The notes: generated from the letters alone by a model not told the origin. 64,000 nt of DNA from Gammaproteobacteria bacterium (GCA_029289235.1 JARFTZ010000046.1:186001-250000); one strand, 5' to 3'; numbered from the stretch's first letter, positions 18,033-31,501 are shown. Translations and numbers: made by a program.

Positions 18033-19168
18033 TCTGCCTCGATAGCGTAAAGACCGCCCTTGCTGGTCTGTACCAGCAGATTACGGCCAACGGGCTGTGG
18101 CGGAGCAACGACAGCGCCGCCATCGGTGGTCAGCCGCGCGGCAAAGGCCCCGTCTTCACGGTTCAGGAAATGGACGACTCCCTGCACATCGGCGACGGCA
18201 ACGAGGTTGCGGCGGACCACCGGCGCGGAAAGACGGCGCAGCGACAAGCCATCCTGCTTCCACAGGCTGGCACCGCTGGCCAGATCGAGCGCGTGCACGG
18301 CGCCCTTGTCGTCGGAAACGAACAGGTGGCGCGAATCCATCGCCAGACCGACGGAGCTTGACACGTCGCGCGCCCAGACCAGATTGCCGTTGCCCAGGTC
18401 GAAGCACGCCACGCGCCCTTGGTAAGCCACCGCACAAATGGTCCGTCCGGCGATGACCGGCGAACTGGAAATATCAGCGATCCGCTCAAGCTCGGTTGTT
18501 CCCTTCGGCAAGGCAACCGTTCCCTCCCAGACCGGCGCGCCGTTGGAAAGATTTACGGCGATCAGCTTGCCCCCTGGGAACCCGGCGAAAACGTACTTCC
18601 CGTCGATCACCGGCGCAGCCGTTGCGCGCAACGAGAGCGCCGGCGCCGGACGCTGGAAGACCCACCTGCGCTTGCCATCGGCAGCATCGTAGGCGATCAG
18701 GCGGTTGTCGCCGCTGCGGACTATGACCAGCCCCTCGCCCACCGCAGGCGGCGCCAGGATTTCGCTCGTCGCCTTGGCCTTCCAGGCCAACTTGCCGTCG
18801 GCAGCGCCGAAGACCAGCAAGTCGCCCTCTGGCGAACCGACCGCCACCAGGCGGCCATCGGTGCCGACGCCGGCCGACAGCGCCTGCCCCGCTTCGACCT
18901 TCCAGACTGTTTTCCCGTCCTCGATCCGCGCCAGCACGCCATTGTTGCCGGCCGCATAGACGGACGAACCGGAAACGGCGGGGGTGAAGGCATAGTCGCC
19001 GCCCTTGCCCACGCTCTCCTGCCAGACGACACGCGTCTGGGCGGTGGCGGTAAACGGCTTGAGTTCGGCCATTTTCGGCCCCTTCTTCGCAAACGGATTG
19101 ATCGCGTCGAGCGACGCGCATCCGGCGACCAGCGCCAGCAGGGGAATGACGATCAAGCTACGCCGCAT
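18029..19168 (-). CDS. bamB: Outer membrane assembly lipoprotein BamB
   Basis: A 379-residue lipoprotein. The start at 19168 gives [19 protein letters not shown], a signal peptide with lipobox VAGC; a longer in-frame reading exists but overlaps yfgM. The rest consists of repeated beta-propeller blades with PQQ-like repeats ([36 protein letters not shown]). BamB is the scaffold subunit of the beta-barrel assembly machine on the periplasmic face of the outer membrane. Its ATG overlaps the yfgM stop codon by one base (TAATG), and its stop overlaps der, giving the conserved yfgM-bamB-der order. Confidence 0.96.
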   Translation of the reverse strand: MRRSLIVIPLLALVAGCASLDAINPFAKKGPKMAELKPFTATAQTRVVWQESVGKGGDYAFTPAVSGSSVYAAGNNGVLARIEDGKTVWKVEAGQALSAGVGTDGRLVAVGSPEGDLLVFGAADGKLAWKAKATSEILAPPAVGEGLVIVRSGDNRLIAYDAADGKRRWVFQRPAPALSLRATAAPVIDGKYVFAGFPGGKLIAVNLSNGAPVWEGTVALPKGTTELERIADISSSPVIAGRTICAVAYQGRVACFDLGNGNLVWARDVSSSVGLAMDSRHLFVSDDKGAVHALDLASGASLWKQDGLSLRRLSAPVVRRNLVAVADVQGVVHFLNREDGAFAARLTTDGGAVVAPPQPVGRNLLVQTSKGGLYAIEAE

Positions 19169-19857
19169 TACTTCGCTCCGCCCAAGGCGTCGATTTTCTG
19201 GTTGATCAGTTCGCGGGCAACAGCATTCGCGCGTCCCTGCCATTCCTGTCCGACAGCCCCACTCTTGCCGCTCTTGATCAGTTCTTCCTGCTTGGCAAGC
19301 GCCGCCTGGTAAGCCGCCACCGCCTCAGCCTTCTTCCCCTGCGCCGCGAGAACGTCGCCGCGCATGTCGAGGAATCGCACCTCGAAAGCCAACCCGGATG
19401 CGCCTTCCAGCTGCTTGAGCGCCTCGTCGTAGGCTTTCTCGTCGAGCAGCAGCGCCGCCAGGCGCAAGCGTGCGAGATCGCGCAACTCATTCGTGGCATG
19501 TTCGACGGCCCAGACCAGTTGCGCCTTCGCCGTTTGTACATCACCGCTGTCGGCCATCGCCTTGGCGGACACCAGCGCACCCATTTCGGCGTACGCCGTT
19601 CTGCCGAACTTCTCCAGCAGTTCGCCGCTCGCGGCCTTCACTTTCTGCGTATCGTTGTCCTGCGCGGCTTTCTGCAGGACGCTGTAGATCATCGAGGCCT
19701 GCGTGGACTGGTTGCGCTGATACCAGTTCCAGCCTTGCCAGGCCAGAACGAGCAGCGCGATGACCGTCGCCGCATTGACCAGGCGGTTGCCGTACTGTTT
19801 CCACCAGGCCTTTATCTCGGCAATCTGTTCCTGTTCTTCAAGATCGTAGGCAGCCAT
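19168..19857 (-). CDS. yfgM: YfgM family tetratricopeptide membrane protein (UPF0070)
   Basis: A 229-residue protein with a short cytoplasmic N-terminus (YDLEEQEQIAEIKAWWKQYG), one transmembrane helix at about residues 25-42, and a TPR-like periplasmic domain rich in Ala, Leu and Lys. The N-terminal segment is the family hallmark. YfgM interacts with the SecYEG translocon via PpiD and assists protein folding in the periplasm, by knowledge of the E. coli protein. The gene overlaps hisS by one base and bamB by one base. Confidence 0.92.
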   Translation of the reverse strand: MAAYDLEEQEQIAEIKAWWKQYGNRLVNAATVIALLVLAWQGWNWYQRNQSTQASMIYSVLQKAAQDNDTQKVKAASGELLEKFGRTAYAEMGALVSAKAMADSGDVQTAKAQLVWAVEHATNELRDLARLRLAALLLDEKAYDEALKQLEGASGLAFEVRFLDMRGDVLAAQGKKAEAVAAYQAALAKQEELIKSGKSGAVGQEWQGRANAVARELINQKIDALGGAK

Positions 19858-21154
19858 CAGGCGTCGTCTCCATCGAAAAATGCGTTCATGATTTCGTCAG
19901 CGACGAGGTCGACGCTGACACGTTTCTGTTCATTGCGCTGTCCCGGACCTTCTTCGGCGCGCAAGGGCTTCAGCGTCACTTCGCCGGCATTGGCCTCGTC
20001 GTCGCCGATGATCACCGCGAACATCGCGGCGGAGGCATCGGCTTTCTTCATCTGCGACTTGAAACTGCCGCCGCCGCAGTTGAAGAGCACGTTGATGCCC
20101 TGATCGCGCAAGCCCTCGGCGACCCGTGGAGCCATGCGCGAGGCAGCGTCGCCCTGATGCACGAGATAGACATCGACGCCCTCCAGCTCCGGCTCGGCGC
20201 CCGATTCGCGGATCAGCGTCACCAGCCGCTCGACGCCCATGGCGAAACCACAGGCCGGCGTCGGCTTGCCGCCAAGCTGCTCGACGAGACCGTCGTAGCG
20301 CCCGCCGGCACAAACCGTCCCTTGTGCGCCGAGTCGGTCGGTGACCCACTCGAACACCGTCAGGTTGTAGTAATCGAGCCCGCGCACGAGGCGCGGATTG
20401 ATTTCGTAGGGGATGCCGACATCGCGCAGGATCTGCTGCACGCCCTCGAAGTGCGCCAGCGATTCGGCGCCAAGATGGGCCATCAGTTGCGGCGCGCCGG
20501 TGATCATCTCCTGCATCGCCGGGTTCTTGCTGTCGAGAATGCGCAAGGGGTTGGTGTAAAGGCGACGTTTCGCGTCCTCGTCGAGCAGGTCGGCGTGTTT
20601 CTCGAAGTAGGCGATCAGTTCGGCGCGGTAGTTCGCGCGCTCTTCAAGCTGCCCGAGCGAATTCAGCTGCAGCTTGATTCCGTCGAGGCCAAGGTCGTCC
20701 CACAGACGCGCGCACATGAGAATTTGCTCGGCATCTATATCCGGCCCGGCAAAGCCGAACGATTCGATCCCGACCTGGTTGAACTGCCGGTAGCGCCCCT
20801 TCTGCGGCCGCTCGTGGCGGAACATCTGGCCCATGTAGTAGAGGCGCTGCGGCCGCTGCGCGGCGAGGTTGTGCTGGATCACCGCCCGTACGCAGCCGGC
20901 GGTGCCTTCCGGCCGCAAGGTCAGTTGCTCGCCGTTCAGGCTGTCCTCGAAGGAATACATTTCCTTCTCGACGATGTCGGTGACTTCACCGATGGCCCGC
21001 TTGAACAACGGCGTCGGTTCGACGATCGGCAGGCGGATCGGCCGGTAACCATAGCTTTTCAGCCAGGACCGGATGGTTTCCTCGAAAAGTTCCCAAAGCT
21101 CGGATTCCCCGGGCAGGATGTCGTTCATCCCGCGCACGGACTGGATTGTCTGAC

Positions 21155-21158
<4 letters not shown>
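19857..21158 (-). CDS. hisS: Histidyl-tRNA synthetase
   Basis: A 433-residue class II synthetase. The ATG at 21158 gives [18 protein letters not shown], the standard HisRS start; the frame is open further upstream only as a shadow over ispG. Motif 2 ([18 protein letters not shown] near residue 108), the HisA signature [15 protein letters not shown] near residue 262 and [13 protein letters not shown] are present, followed by the anticodon-binding domain. It charges tRNA-His in the cytoplasm. Its start overlaps the ispG stop by four bases. Confidence 0.98.
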
Positions 21159-22395
<1,237 letters not shown>

Positions 22396-22399
<4 letters not shown>

Positions 22400-23373
22400 T
22401 CGAGGGTCAGGCGGGCGACATCGCCCTTGCTGCGGATCGCCATCAGGTCGACGGGCTTGCCGCGAAACTGCAGCGTCACCTGCGAAGCGTTCCCGATAAC
22501 CAGTGAATACGGCGGCTGGCCCGAAATTTCGCGCTGGGTTCCGGCCTGATTCAACTGGGAATAAACGATTTCGCCACTGCGGTCGCGTACCTCGACCCAG
22601 GAGGGCTGGGCGAAGCTGAAGTACAGCGCTTCGCCTTCCGCGGGCACCGCCGGATTCTCGACAGGTCGAGCCGCCACGACGGACGCCGAAACAGGGACCG
22701 GCAAAGTCGCCGGGGGATTCGCTTCGAAGGATAGTGGTGCGGGAGAAACCGGGACGGGAACAGGCGCGGGCTCTGCCGGAGGAGTTGGCGCCGCGGGAGC
22801 CGTAACCGGGGCCGCTTCCACCGGAACATCTCCGGCAGGCGAATCAGCTTCGGCAGGCGCAGGCGTCGAATCCGTCACCACGACGGCCTTGATCCGTTCC
22901 ACCACCGATCGCCACGTCTCCGGCGGCAACAGCAGATAGGCGGCCAGCGCCAGCAACAGGATGATCAACCCGGAGAATATCCGGAAGTAGTCCCTTCGAT
23001 CGGCACGCCCTTCCCGTGGCATGCTGACCGGCGTCCCGACATCGACACGCAGTTCGGGCCGCTCTGGCAACGGCATATGCTCAAGTCCGTCCAGCAGTTG
23101 CGCCGCATCGAGTCCGAGGTAGCGCGCGTAGTTGCGCACGAAACCGCGCACCACCGACGTGGGCAGCCCCGTCCATTCGTTCGCTTCGATTTCCACGACC
23201 TGGCGCGGACTCAGCTTGAGTGCGAAGGCTGCATCCTCGATCGACAGATGGCGCTCCTCGCGCGCCAACCGCAGTCGCCCCCCCACATCCAGCGACGGCT
23301 CCGCACGAGCGCCTTCTTCTCCGCCCATAACGGTGTCGCTCCCGGTCTCATTGGCGAGTTTTTCCCCGCTCAT
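22396..23373 (-). CDS. rodZ: Cytoskeleton protein RodZ-like (HTH, TM, DUF4115)
   Basis: A 325-residue bitopic membrane protein. An N-terminal helix-turn-helix domain ([20 protein letters not shown], about residues 33-95) is cytoplasmic and in RodZ binds MreB. A transmembrane helix follows at about 133-152. A Pro/Ala/Val-rich periplasmic linker (about 160-245) leads to a C-terminal DUF4115 domain ([16 protein letters not shown] near residue 262). It helps set rod shape through the MreB elongasome. The overlap with pilW before it and ispG after it is four bases each. Confidence 0.9.
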
Positions 23374-24185
23374 TCGAAATCCCCCTTCAAGTACGCCTGA
23401 TACTCGCTGGAATCAGGAAACTTGCGACGCAGTTGGGCGGCGAGGCTTTCCTCGTCGGCCTTGTTGCCCAGCCGGCGCTCGACGCGCAGGGACAGCCAAA
23501 GAATCTGCGGCCCCGGGCTGGAGTGTCGCACCGCGTCCAGCAGTTGCTTTCGCGCCGCTTCGTAGTTGCCGCGCTTGTAGAAAACGTTCGCCAGGTGGAA
23601 CAGTGCCTGCGGATTCTCCGGCGAGAGGCGCAATGCCCTGCGCAAGTAATCTTCTGCCCGGTCGAGCTGGCCGAGCTGGACGAGACATTCACCGGCATTC
23701 ATGTAGGCGAGTTCGGGCGTCTGGTACAACGGATTGCCGAGCGCCTGCTCGAAGTACGCGATCGACTCCTTCGCCCGTCCGGTATGGCACAGGAACCAGC
23801 CAAAGTTGTTGTTGATATCGGAATTGCGCGGCTCCAGCGTCAGCGCCCGGCGGAAGTCTTTTTCCGCCGAATCGTATTCCTGGACGTGATAAAGAATCAA
23901 CCCGCGCGTACTGAAGGCGGGCGCGTAGTCCGGGTCGATCGCCGCAGCCAGCGTCAGCTCCTCTAGCGCGACGATCATCTTGCCGTCCTGAAAATACAGC
24001 GACCCGAGTTCGGTATGCACCTTTGCCCGGGTTCGCGCATCCTTTGGAGCAGGCATCACGCCGACCGTTGTCTGCGCCTGTGTCTGTTGCGGCTCCTGAG
24101 ACTGTTGCTGCACCACGTTCATGCCTGAACAGCCGAGCAAGCCGACAGAAACAAGACAGACCAGCCGTCCAAGAGCCCTCATCAT
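23370..24185 (-). CDS. pilW: Type IV pilus biogenesis/stability lipoprotein PilW (PilF)
   Basis: A 271-residue lipoprotein. The start at 24185 gives [20 protein letters not shown], with lipobox LLGC; it overlaps the rlmN stop by four bases. The mature part is built of about six TPR repeats ([60 protein letters not shown]). PilW/PilF is the pilotin that brings the PilQ secretin to the outer membrane. The gene implies type IV pili encoded elsewhere in the genome. The order rlmN-pilW-rodZ-ispG is widely conserved in Proteobacteria. Confidence 0.93.
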   Translation of the reverse strand: MMRALGRLVCLVSVGLLGCSGMNVVQQQSQEPQQTQAQTTVGVMPAPKDARTRAKVHTELGSLYFQDGKMIVALEELTLAAAIDPDYAPAFSTRGLILYHVQEYDSAEKDFRRALTLEPRNSDINNNFGWFLCHTGRAKESIAYFEQALGNPLYQTPELAYMNAGECLVQLGQLDRAEDYLRRALRLSPENPQALFHLANVFYKRGNYEAARKQLLDAVRHSSPGPQILWLSLRVERRLGNKADEESLAAQLRRKFPDSSEYQAYLKGDFE

Positions 24186-25279
24186 TGCAGTTTTTCCTCG
24201 TGGATTGTGAAGACCCCGCCCGCGGTCCGGCGCGTCTTGTCGCGCACCTGCCCGGCAAGTTGCCCGCACGCCGCATCGATATCGTCGCCACGGGTCTTGC
24301 GCGTCGTCGTCACGATGCCCGCGTTCATCAGGATTTCGGCAAAGGCACGGATACGCGGCGACGGCGAGCGGCGGAAGGGCGAGGCCGGAAACGGGTTGAA
24401 CGGAATCAGGTTGAACTTGCAGGGAACGTCACGCGTCAGTGCCAGCAATTGCCGGGCGTTCGCGTCGGAGTCATTTACCCCGTCGAGCATGACGTACTCG
24501 AAAGTCACGAAATCGCGCGGCGCCTTTTCGAGATAACGCCGGCAGGCGGCCATCAAGTCGTGCAGCGGGTATTTGCGATTGATCGGCACAAGTTCGTCGC
24601 GCAGCGCATCATTCGGCGCATGCAGCGACACGGCCAGCGCCACCGGGCACTCATCGCGCAGCCGGTCCATCACCGGCACCAGCCCGGAGGTCGACACGGT
24701 CACCCGCCGGCGCGACAAGCCATAGGCGTTGTCATCGAGCATCAGGCGCAACGCCGTCACCGAATTCTCGAAGTTGGCCAGCGGTTCGCCCATTCCCATC
24801 AGGACCACGTTGCTGATGATCCGGTCGCCATTGGGATCCGCACCGAGCGCGCGATTGGCCTGCCATAACTGGCCGATGATCTCGGCCACCGTCAGATTGC
24901 GGTTGAACCCCTGCTTGCCGGTCGAGCAGAAGGCGCAATCGAGCGCACAACCGGCCTGCGTGGAAACACACAGCGTGCCCCGGTCGTCCTCGGGAATGAA
25001 CACGGTTTCGACGGCATTGCCACCACCGACGTCGAACAGGAATTTGCGCGTACCGTCGTCGGAAAGCCGGTCGGAAACGATCGCCGGGGGAACGATCGAC
25101 GCCACCTGCCTGAGCTTCTCGCGCAGGCTCTTGGCGATATCGGTCATCGCATCGAAGTCGCTCTGCCCGAAGCGATGTATCCAGCGCAGCACCTGCCGGG
25201 CACGAAAGGGCTTCTCGCCCAGTTCGGCGAAATACGCCGTGAGGCCGGCCGCATCGAAATCAAGCAGATTGACGGTCAT
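24182..25279 (-). CDS. rlmN: Dual-specificity 23S rRNA/tRNA adenine C2-methyltransferase RlmN
   Basis: A 365-residue radical SAM enzyme. The cluster motif [18 protein letters not shown] lies near residue 107, [14 protein letters not shown] near 160, and the second catalytic cysteine in the C-terminal [12 protein letters not shown] near residue 343. It methylates A2503 of 23S rRNA and A37 of certain tRNAs. The gene follows ndk by 25 bases and overlaps pilW. Confidence 0.97.
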   Translation of the reverse strand: MTVNLLDFDAAGLTAYFAELGEKPFRARQVLRWIHRFGQSDFDAMTDIAKSLREKLRQVASIVPPAIVSDRLSDDGTRKFLFDVGGGNAVETVFIPEDDRGTLCVSTQAGCALDCAFCSTGKQGFNRNLTVAEIIGQLWQANRALGADPNGDRIISNVVLMGMGEPLANFENSVTALRLMLDDNAYGLSRRRVTVSTSGLVPVMDRLRDECPVALAVSLHAPNDALRDELVPINRKYPLHDLMAACRRYLEKAPRDFVTFEYVMLDGVNDSDANARQLLALTRDVPCKFNLIPFNPFPASPFRRSPSPRIRAFAEILMNAGIVTTTRKTRGDDIDAACGQLAGQVRDKTRRTAGGVFTIHEEKLQ

Positions 25280-25304
25280 GCAACGACTCGTTGACGTCGT
25301 CCGG

Positions 25305-25733
25305 TCAGCGCCCGGAATAGACGTTCATTTCGGGGAAGAAGAAGGCGATCTCGACCTTCGCCGTTTCCGGGCCGTCGGAGCCATGCACCGCGTTGGCATC
25401 GATCGACTGCGCGAAATCGGCACGGATGGTTCCCGGAGCCGCCTTCTTGGGATCGGTCGCGCCCATCAGGTCGCGGTTCTTGGCGATCGCCTCCTCGCCT
25501 TCCAGAACCTGGATCATCACCGGACCGGAAGTCATGAACTCCACGAGTTCGCCGAAAAAAGGGCGTTCCTTGTGCACTGCATAGAACTGGCCGGCTTCCT
25601 GCGGTGATAGCCAAGCCATTTTCGAGGCGACGATCTTCAGCCCGTTGGACTCGAAACGGGAATAGATCTTTCCGATCACGTTCTTGGCGACGGCATCGGG
25701 CTTGATGATGGAAAGGGTGCGTTCGATAGCCAT
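25305..25733 (-). CDS. ndk: Nucleoside diphosphate kinase
   Basis: A 142-residue protein with the complete NDK pattern: [20 protein letters not shown] at the start, the active-site histidine in NAVHGSDG near residue 117, and the surrounding ATP site ([18 protein letters not shown]). It equalises nucleoside triphosphate pools by phosphotransfer through the phospho-His. It is the first gene of the nine-gene minus-strand operon that runs to der. Confidence 0.98.
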   Translation of the reverse strand: MAIERTLSIIKPDAVAKNVIGKIYSRFESNGLKIVASKMAWLSPQEAGQFYAVHKERPFFGELVEFMTSGPVMIQVLEGEEAIAKNRDLMGATDPKKAAPGTIRADFAQSIDANAVHGSDGPETAKVEIAFFFPEMNVYSGR

Positions 25734-25807
25734 AGATTCAATTCTCCACGAGGATTAAAAAGGACAAACAGCTGACACGACTGAATTGGATGCCCGGAAA
25801 ACCCTTT

Positions 25808-25816
25808 ATTGTACCA
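25808..25816 (-). promoter_or_regulatory. Candidate extended -10 promoter for the ndk operon
   Basis: On the minus strand TGGTACAAT fits an extended -10 (TGN followed by TACAAT), 75 bases before the ndk ATG. No good -35 box is visible 17 bases upstream. The call rests on motif alone. Confidence 0.35.
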
Positions 25817-25994
25817 ATATCCATTTGCCGGATACCGTACCGATCACCGAGGCCGACAATCATCCTCCCGGCATACCCGGCAGGTGGGCTTGCCGCGGGC
25901 GACGGCAGAAGGTACCATGATTTCATTCGGGAGCGCCCCATTTCCAATCAATAAATTAGCGCGATTACCTGGGGTATTTTTTCAAGTTGAGACG

Positions 25995-26858
25995 ATGATC
26001 GAACAGCCCTTCCAAACGCTGGAATCCTGGGTAACGTACTTCAACTCAGTCGAAATCCCCATCCTTCGGCAGACTCGCCGCCGTCTCGAGGAAGCCCGCC
26101 AGAACATCGACCGGATCACCGGCCGCGACATCGCCGCCATCGTCCTGCAGGATCCCCTGCTGGCCATCCGCGTCCTCGCCTATATCCAGCCCGTCCGGGG
26201 CAAACACCTTCAGTCGGACATCACCACCATCGCCAACGCCGTCATGATGCTCGGCGTCGAGCCCTTCTTCCGGCGCTTCGAGTCGCCGCAGACGGTCGAA
26301 GGGCTGCTCAAGGACGAACCGCAGGCGCTCCTCGGCGTACTGCATGTCATCCGGCGCGTTCAGCGCGCCTCCCGCTACGCCTACGACTGGGCGTTCGAAC
26401 GGCACGACTGGAACGTCGAAGAGGTTGCCCTCGCCGCCCTGCTGCATGACCTGGCGGAAATCCTGCTCTGGTGCTTTGCCCCGCGCCTGGCCATCGAAAT
26501 CCGGCGCCGCCAGCAGGCCGACCGGGCACTGCGCAGCGTCGTTGCGCAACAGCAGGTACTCGGCATTCGCGTATTCGACTTGCAGCGGGCCCTGTGCGAC
26601 ACCTGGCACCTCCCTGAGCTGCTCAAGGCCCTGATGGACGACGCCAACGCCGAAAAACCACGGGTGCGCAACGTCGTCCTGGCGGTCAACCTGGCGCGCC
26701 ACTCGGCGAATGACTGGAACGACCCTGCCTTGCCGGACGATTTTTCGGCCATCGAAAAGCTGCTGCACATTGACCGCGACACACTACTGGGAAAACTGGC
26801 CATTCCGGACGAGGCCGCCCGGCAATACCGCCAGTCACAGGCGCCCGGCGAATCATGA
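25995..26858 (+). CDS. HDOD domain-containing protein
   Basis: A 287-residue protein dominated by an HDOD domain, a relative of the HD phosphohydrolases. Visible landmarks are RDIAAIVLQDPLLAIRVLAY near residue 41, MMLGVEPFFRRFES near 87, and an HD-like AALLHDLAEILLW near residue 145. HDOD proteins are cytoplasmic and linked to signalling and nucleotide responses; no separate output domain is present here. ATG at 25995 starts a product at the expected point; ATG at 25917 in the same frame would add 26 residues. It diverges from ndk, and the LemA gene follows 52 bases later. Confidence 0.85.
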   Translation: MIEQPFQTLESWVTYFNSVEIPILRQTRRRLEEARQNIDRITGRDIAAIVLQDPLLAIRVLAYIQPVRGKHLQSDITTIANAVMMLGVEPFFRRFESPQTVEGLLKDEPQALLGVLHVIRRVQRASRYAYDWAFERHDWNVEEVALAALLHDLAEILLWCFAPRLAIEIRRRQQADRALRSVVAQQQVLGIRVFDLQRALCDTWHLPELLKALMDDANAEKPRVRNVVLAVNLARHSANDWNDPALPDDFSAIEKLLHIDRDTLLGKLAIPDEAARQYRQSQAPGES

Positions 26859-26910
26859 TCCGCACCGTTTCATCCCCATCGAACATCCTATAAACCTCCG
26901 GGAGACCCGC

Positions 26911-27483
26911 ATGTCCATCGGCAACATGATTTTCTTCGGCGTACTGGCCATCGTCGCCATCTACGGCATCATGCTCTACAACGGGTTGGTCGCCCTCAAG
27001 CACAACGTTGCCAAGGCCTGGGCCAACATCGACGTCCTGCTCAAGCAGCGGCACGACGAACTGCCAAAACTCGTCGAAGTCTGCAAGCAGTACAAGCAGT
27101 TCGAGCAGGAAACGCTGCAACGCGTGATCGAAGCGCGCTCGCAGGTCCAGTCAGCCCGGGAAACGCAAAACATCGGCGCGCTCGGTGAAGCGGAGGGCGC
27201 CCTGCGCATGGGGCTCGGCCGCCTGTTCGCCGTCGCCGAAGCCTACCCGGAGCTCAAGGCGAACGAACACTTCATGCAACTGCAGCAACGCATCACCTCG
27301 CTGGAAAACGGCATCGCCGATCGCCGGGAGTTGTACAACGACGCCGTCAATATCAACAACGTGCGCGTCGAGCAGTTCCCCGACGCCGTGATTGCCCGTC
27401 TGTTCAATTTCGAGATCAAGCCGCTGCTCGAATTCTCCGCCGCGGAAAAAGCCGACGTCGACATGAAGCAACTCTTCGGCTGA
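26911..27483 (+). CDS. lemA: LemA family membrane protein
   Basis: A 190-residue protein with one N-terminal transmembrane helix (about residues 5-23) and a long helical LemA domain: YNGLVALKHNVAKAWANIDV, LLKQRHDELPKLVEVCKQY and the C-terminal YNDAVNINNVRVEQFPD motif. LemA proteins are membrane-anchored helical bundles of unclear function. GGGAG precedes the ATG. The stop is followed 18 bases later by a membrane GIDE-domain gene, so the two are almost surely one transcript and may form a complex. Confidence 0.93.
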   Translation: MSIGNMIFFGVLAIVAIYGIMLYNGLVALKHNVAKAWANIDVLLKQRHDELPKLVEVCKQYKQFEQETLQRVIEARSQVQSARETQNIGALGEAEGALRMGLGRLFAVAEAYPELKANEHFMQLQQRITSLENGIADRRELYNDAVNINNVRVEQFPDAVIARLFNFEIKPLLEFSAAEKADVDMKQLFG

Positions 27484-27501
27484 CCCCGAACGGTTCCCGG
27501 C

Positions 27502-28398
27502 ATGATCCTCACGCTCCGCCAGGGCTACGCGCAGTTCATCACCTCGGGCGGCCAGCTCATCCTGTTGTTCATCGGTCTGAAAGCCGAATCACGCGAAGGC
27601 TGGACGCTCTGCCTCGCGCTGATCGCCCTGATCAGCCTGATTGCCTGGATGTCGACCTTGCGCCGGCGTCGCGCCATCACCGACACGCCGACCTCCCGCA
27701 TCGCCTCGGCCGCGCAAGGCTACGTCGAACTGATGGGGACGGGCCGGCCGCTCGATCACCCGCCGCTGCTCTCGCACCTGACTCGCCTGCCCTGCCTGTG
27801 GTACCGCTACCAGGTGGAAGAAAAAAAGGGCGACAAGTGGCAAACGATCAGCCGCGGCGAAAGCGACATTCCGTTCATCATCGATGACGGCAGCGGCCGC
27901 TGCGTGGTTGACGTCGAGGGCGCGGAGATTCTCACCCGGCACAAGGAAACCTGGACCGAGGGGCATTACCGCAACACCGAGTGGAAGTTCCTGATCAACG
28001 ACGAGGTCTATGCGCTCGGCGACTTCCATACGCTCGGCGGCGGCTCGGTGGAACTCGACGCAAACCGGGACCTGAACGACTTGCTCGCCGCGTGGAAGAA
28101 GGACAAGGCCACGCTGCTCAAGCGCTTCGACCTCAACGGCGATGGCGAGATCGACATGCAGGAATGGGGACTCGCCCGGCAGGCTGCGCGCCGGGAGATC
28201 GTCCGGCTGCACCGCGAGGCCCGCAACGACGCCGACGTACACACCCTGCGCTGCCCGCGCAACGGGCGCCACTACCTGCTATCCAACCTCGACCCGAACA
28301 AGCTGGCGCGCCGTTACCTGCTCTGGTCCGGCTTTCACGTGGTCGTATTCCTTACGTCCCTGGGCGCGATTCCCTGGGTACTTAACCATTACCACTGA
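27502..28398 (+). CDS. Membrane GIDE-domain protein with EF-hand motif
   Basis: A 298-residue protein. The N-terminal hydrophobic segments (about 18-55) are followed by a GIDE-type domain (about 70-180) of the kind found in the MULAN/MAPL ubiquitin ligase without its RING finger: YVELMGTGRPLDHPPLLSHL, CLWYRYQVEE and a late ALGDFHTLGG. Next comes an EF-hand loop DLNGDGEIDMQE near residue 210, with all acidic calcium positions intact. A last transmembrane helix lies at about 273-293. It probably acts at the inner membrane with LemA, possibly responding to calcium. Function is unknown; the domain reading is from pattern recognition. Confidence 0.8.
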   Translation: MILTLRQGYAQFITSGGQLILLFIGLKAESREGWTLCLALIALISLIAWMSTLRRRRAITDTPTSRIASAAQGYVELMGTGRPLDHPPLLSHLTRLPCLWYRYQVEEKKGDKWQTISRGESDIPFIIDDGSGRCVVDVEGAEILTRHKETWTEGHYRNTEWKFLINDEVYALGDFHTLGGGSVELDANRDLNDLLAAWKKDKATLLKRFDLNGDGEIDMQEWGLARQAARREIVRLHREARNDADVHTLRCPRNGRHYLLSNLDPNKLARRYLLWSGFHVVVFLTSLGAIPWVLNHYH

Positions 28399-28415
28399 AC
28401 AATCATCCCGGCTGC

Positions 28416-30320
<1,905 letters not shown>

Positions 30321-30410
30321 GGGAAATCGGCTTGGCGGAAAAGAGCCGAATCATACGGCAGGATTGGTGGAAAGCGTTGGACCGGAACGGAGCGACGACA
30401 CGACGGCGAC

Positions 30411-30416
30411 TATAAT
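30411..30416 (+). promoter_or_regulatory. Candidate -10 box for the DUF454 gene
   Basis: A perfect TATAAT at 30411-30416 lies in the divergent gap between the ABC-F gene and the DUF454 gene, 97 bases before the latter's start. The -35 region is poor. It is the only consensus -10 in the gap. Confidence 0.35.
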
Positions 30417-30512
30417 CGGCTGGCGATCAGCAAGCCAGAAGTGGAATCATCACGGCGTCCGCGCTGTCTCAGACAATCGGAAACAGCGCCGGAAATAGAG
30501 GCAAAGAGGAAA

Positions 30513-30956
30513 ATGCAGGAACGACCCGACAGCATCGACGATCAAGACAGCACGCCCGTGGCGGGACCATGGCGCGCCCTGCTGAGTCTTGCCGGGCTGG
30601 TCTGCGTCGGCCTGGCGGCGGCTGGCGCAGTACTGCCGCTACTGCCGACCACCCCGTTTTTGCTGCTCGCCGCCGCGTGTTTCGCGCGCAGTTCACCGCG
30701 GCTCAACCGCTGGCTGCACACGAACCGGGTATTCGGGGCCTATCTGCGCCGTTATCGCCGCGGAGAAGGCATTCCTCTGGCGGCAAAGATCTTGATTCTC
30801 TCGCTTCTCTGGCTGTCGCTTGCAGCATCGGCGCTGCTTGCCGTCCCCGACCATCTCTGGCCGCTGCGCATAGCCCTGGCCTTGCTTGGCCTGGGCGTAT
30901 CACTTCATATCCTGCGCATCCGGACCTACCGGGCGACAGCGGAAAACCCGCGCTGA
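30513..30956 (+). CDS. DUF454 (YbaN-like) inner membrane protein
   Basis: A 147-residue protein with the DUF454 signature VLPLLPTTPFLLLAAACFAR near residue 40, followed by SSPRLNRWLHTNRVFGAYL. Three or four transmembrane helices are visible (about 18-38, 40-56, 88-106, 112-130). YbaN-type proteins are small inner-membrane proteins of unknown function. AAAGAGG precedes the ATG. It is convergent with the bacterioferritin gene, whose stop is 36 bases away. Confidence 0.88.
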   Translation: MQERPDSIDDQDSTPVAGPWRALLSLAGLVCVGLAAAGAVLPLLPTTPFLLLAAACFARSSPRLNRWLHTNRVFGAYLRRYRRGEGIPLAAKILILSLLWLSLAASALLAVPDHLWPLRIALALLGLGVSLHILRIRTYRATAENPR

Positions 30957-30991
30957 TTCGCCCGGAGTCACACAAAGTCAGCGCTGACCGC

Positions 30992-31501
30992 TCAGTCGGC
31001 GCCGGGATGGCCGGCACCGGCGGAAATCGACTTGCTGCGCTCGATCGACTGCAGCGCCAGATAGTTGTCGCCGAACTTGACGAGGTTGTCCATTTCCTTG
31101 TCGTAGCGGTCGAAGTGCATTTCCTCGTCGGCCACCAGTTCCTCGAACAGTTTCTTGGACACCGAATCCTCGTTCTTGGAACATTCGTTCGCCCAGTGGT
31201 TGTAGTCTCGGGCGCTCGCGGTTTCCATCTTCGTCGCCATTTCGAGCATGGCCTTCACGTCGTGAATCTTCTGCACCGGCTCCGCGGCAACCATCTCGAC
31301 GTCGCCCTTGAGGAACAGGATGCGCTCCGACAGTTTCTCGATGTGCATCATCTCGTCGATGGCCGTGCGCTTGAACAGGTTGGCCAGCAGGTCATAGCCC
31401 TGATCGTCGCAGTGAAAATGGAAATACATGTACTGATGCACGGCCGAGAGCTCGTCGGCAACGGCCTTGTTGAGAAGCTCGATACTTTTCTGGTTCTTCA
31501 T
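30992..31501 (-). CDS. Bacterioferritin-like iron storage protein
   Basis: A 169-residue four-helix ferritin. The start at 31501 gives MKNQKSIELLNKAVADELSA; an in-frame start 18 bases upstream is possible. Diiron ligands appear in ADELSAVHQYMYF (Glu), IDEMMHIEKLSERI (Glu and His) and VADEEMHFDRYDKEM (Glu). The Met in the second segment is placed like the haem ligand Met52 of bacterioferritin, so haem binding is plausible. The C-terminal tail ends in Gly/Ala/Asp. It stores iron and protects from peroxide in the cytoplasm. Confidence 0.88.
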   Translation of the reverse strand: MKNQKSIELLNKAVADELSAVHQYMYFHFHCDDQGYDLLANLFKRTAIDEMMHIEKLSERILFLKGDVEMVAAEPVQKIHDVKAMLEMATKMETASARDYNHWANECSKNEDSVSKKLFEELVADEEMHFDRYDKEMDNLVKFGDNYLALQSIERSKSISAGAGHPGAD

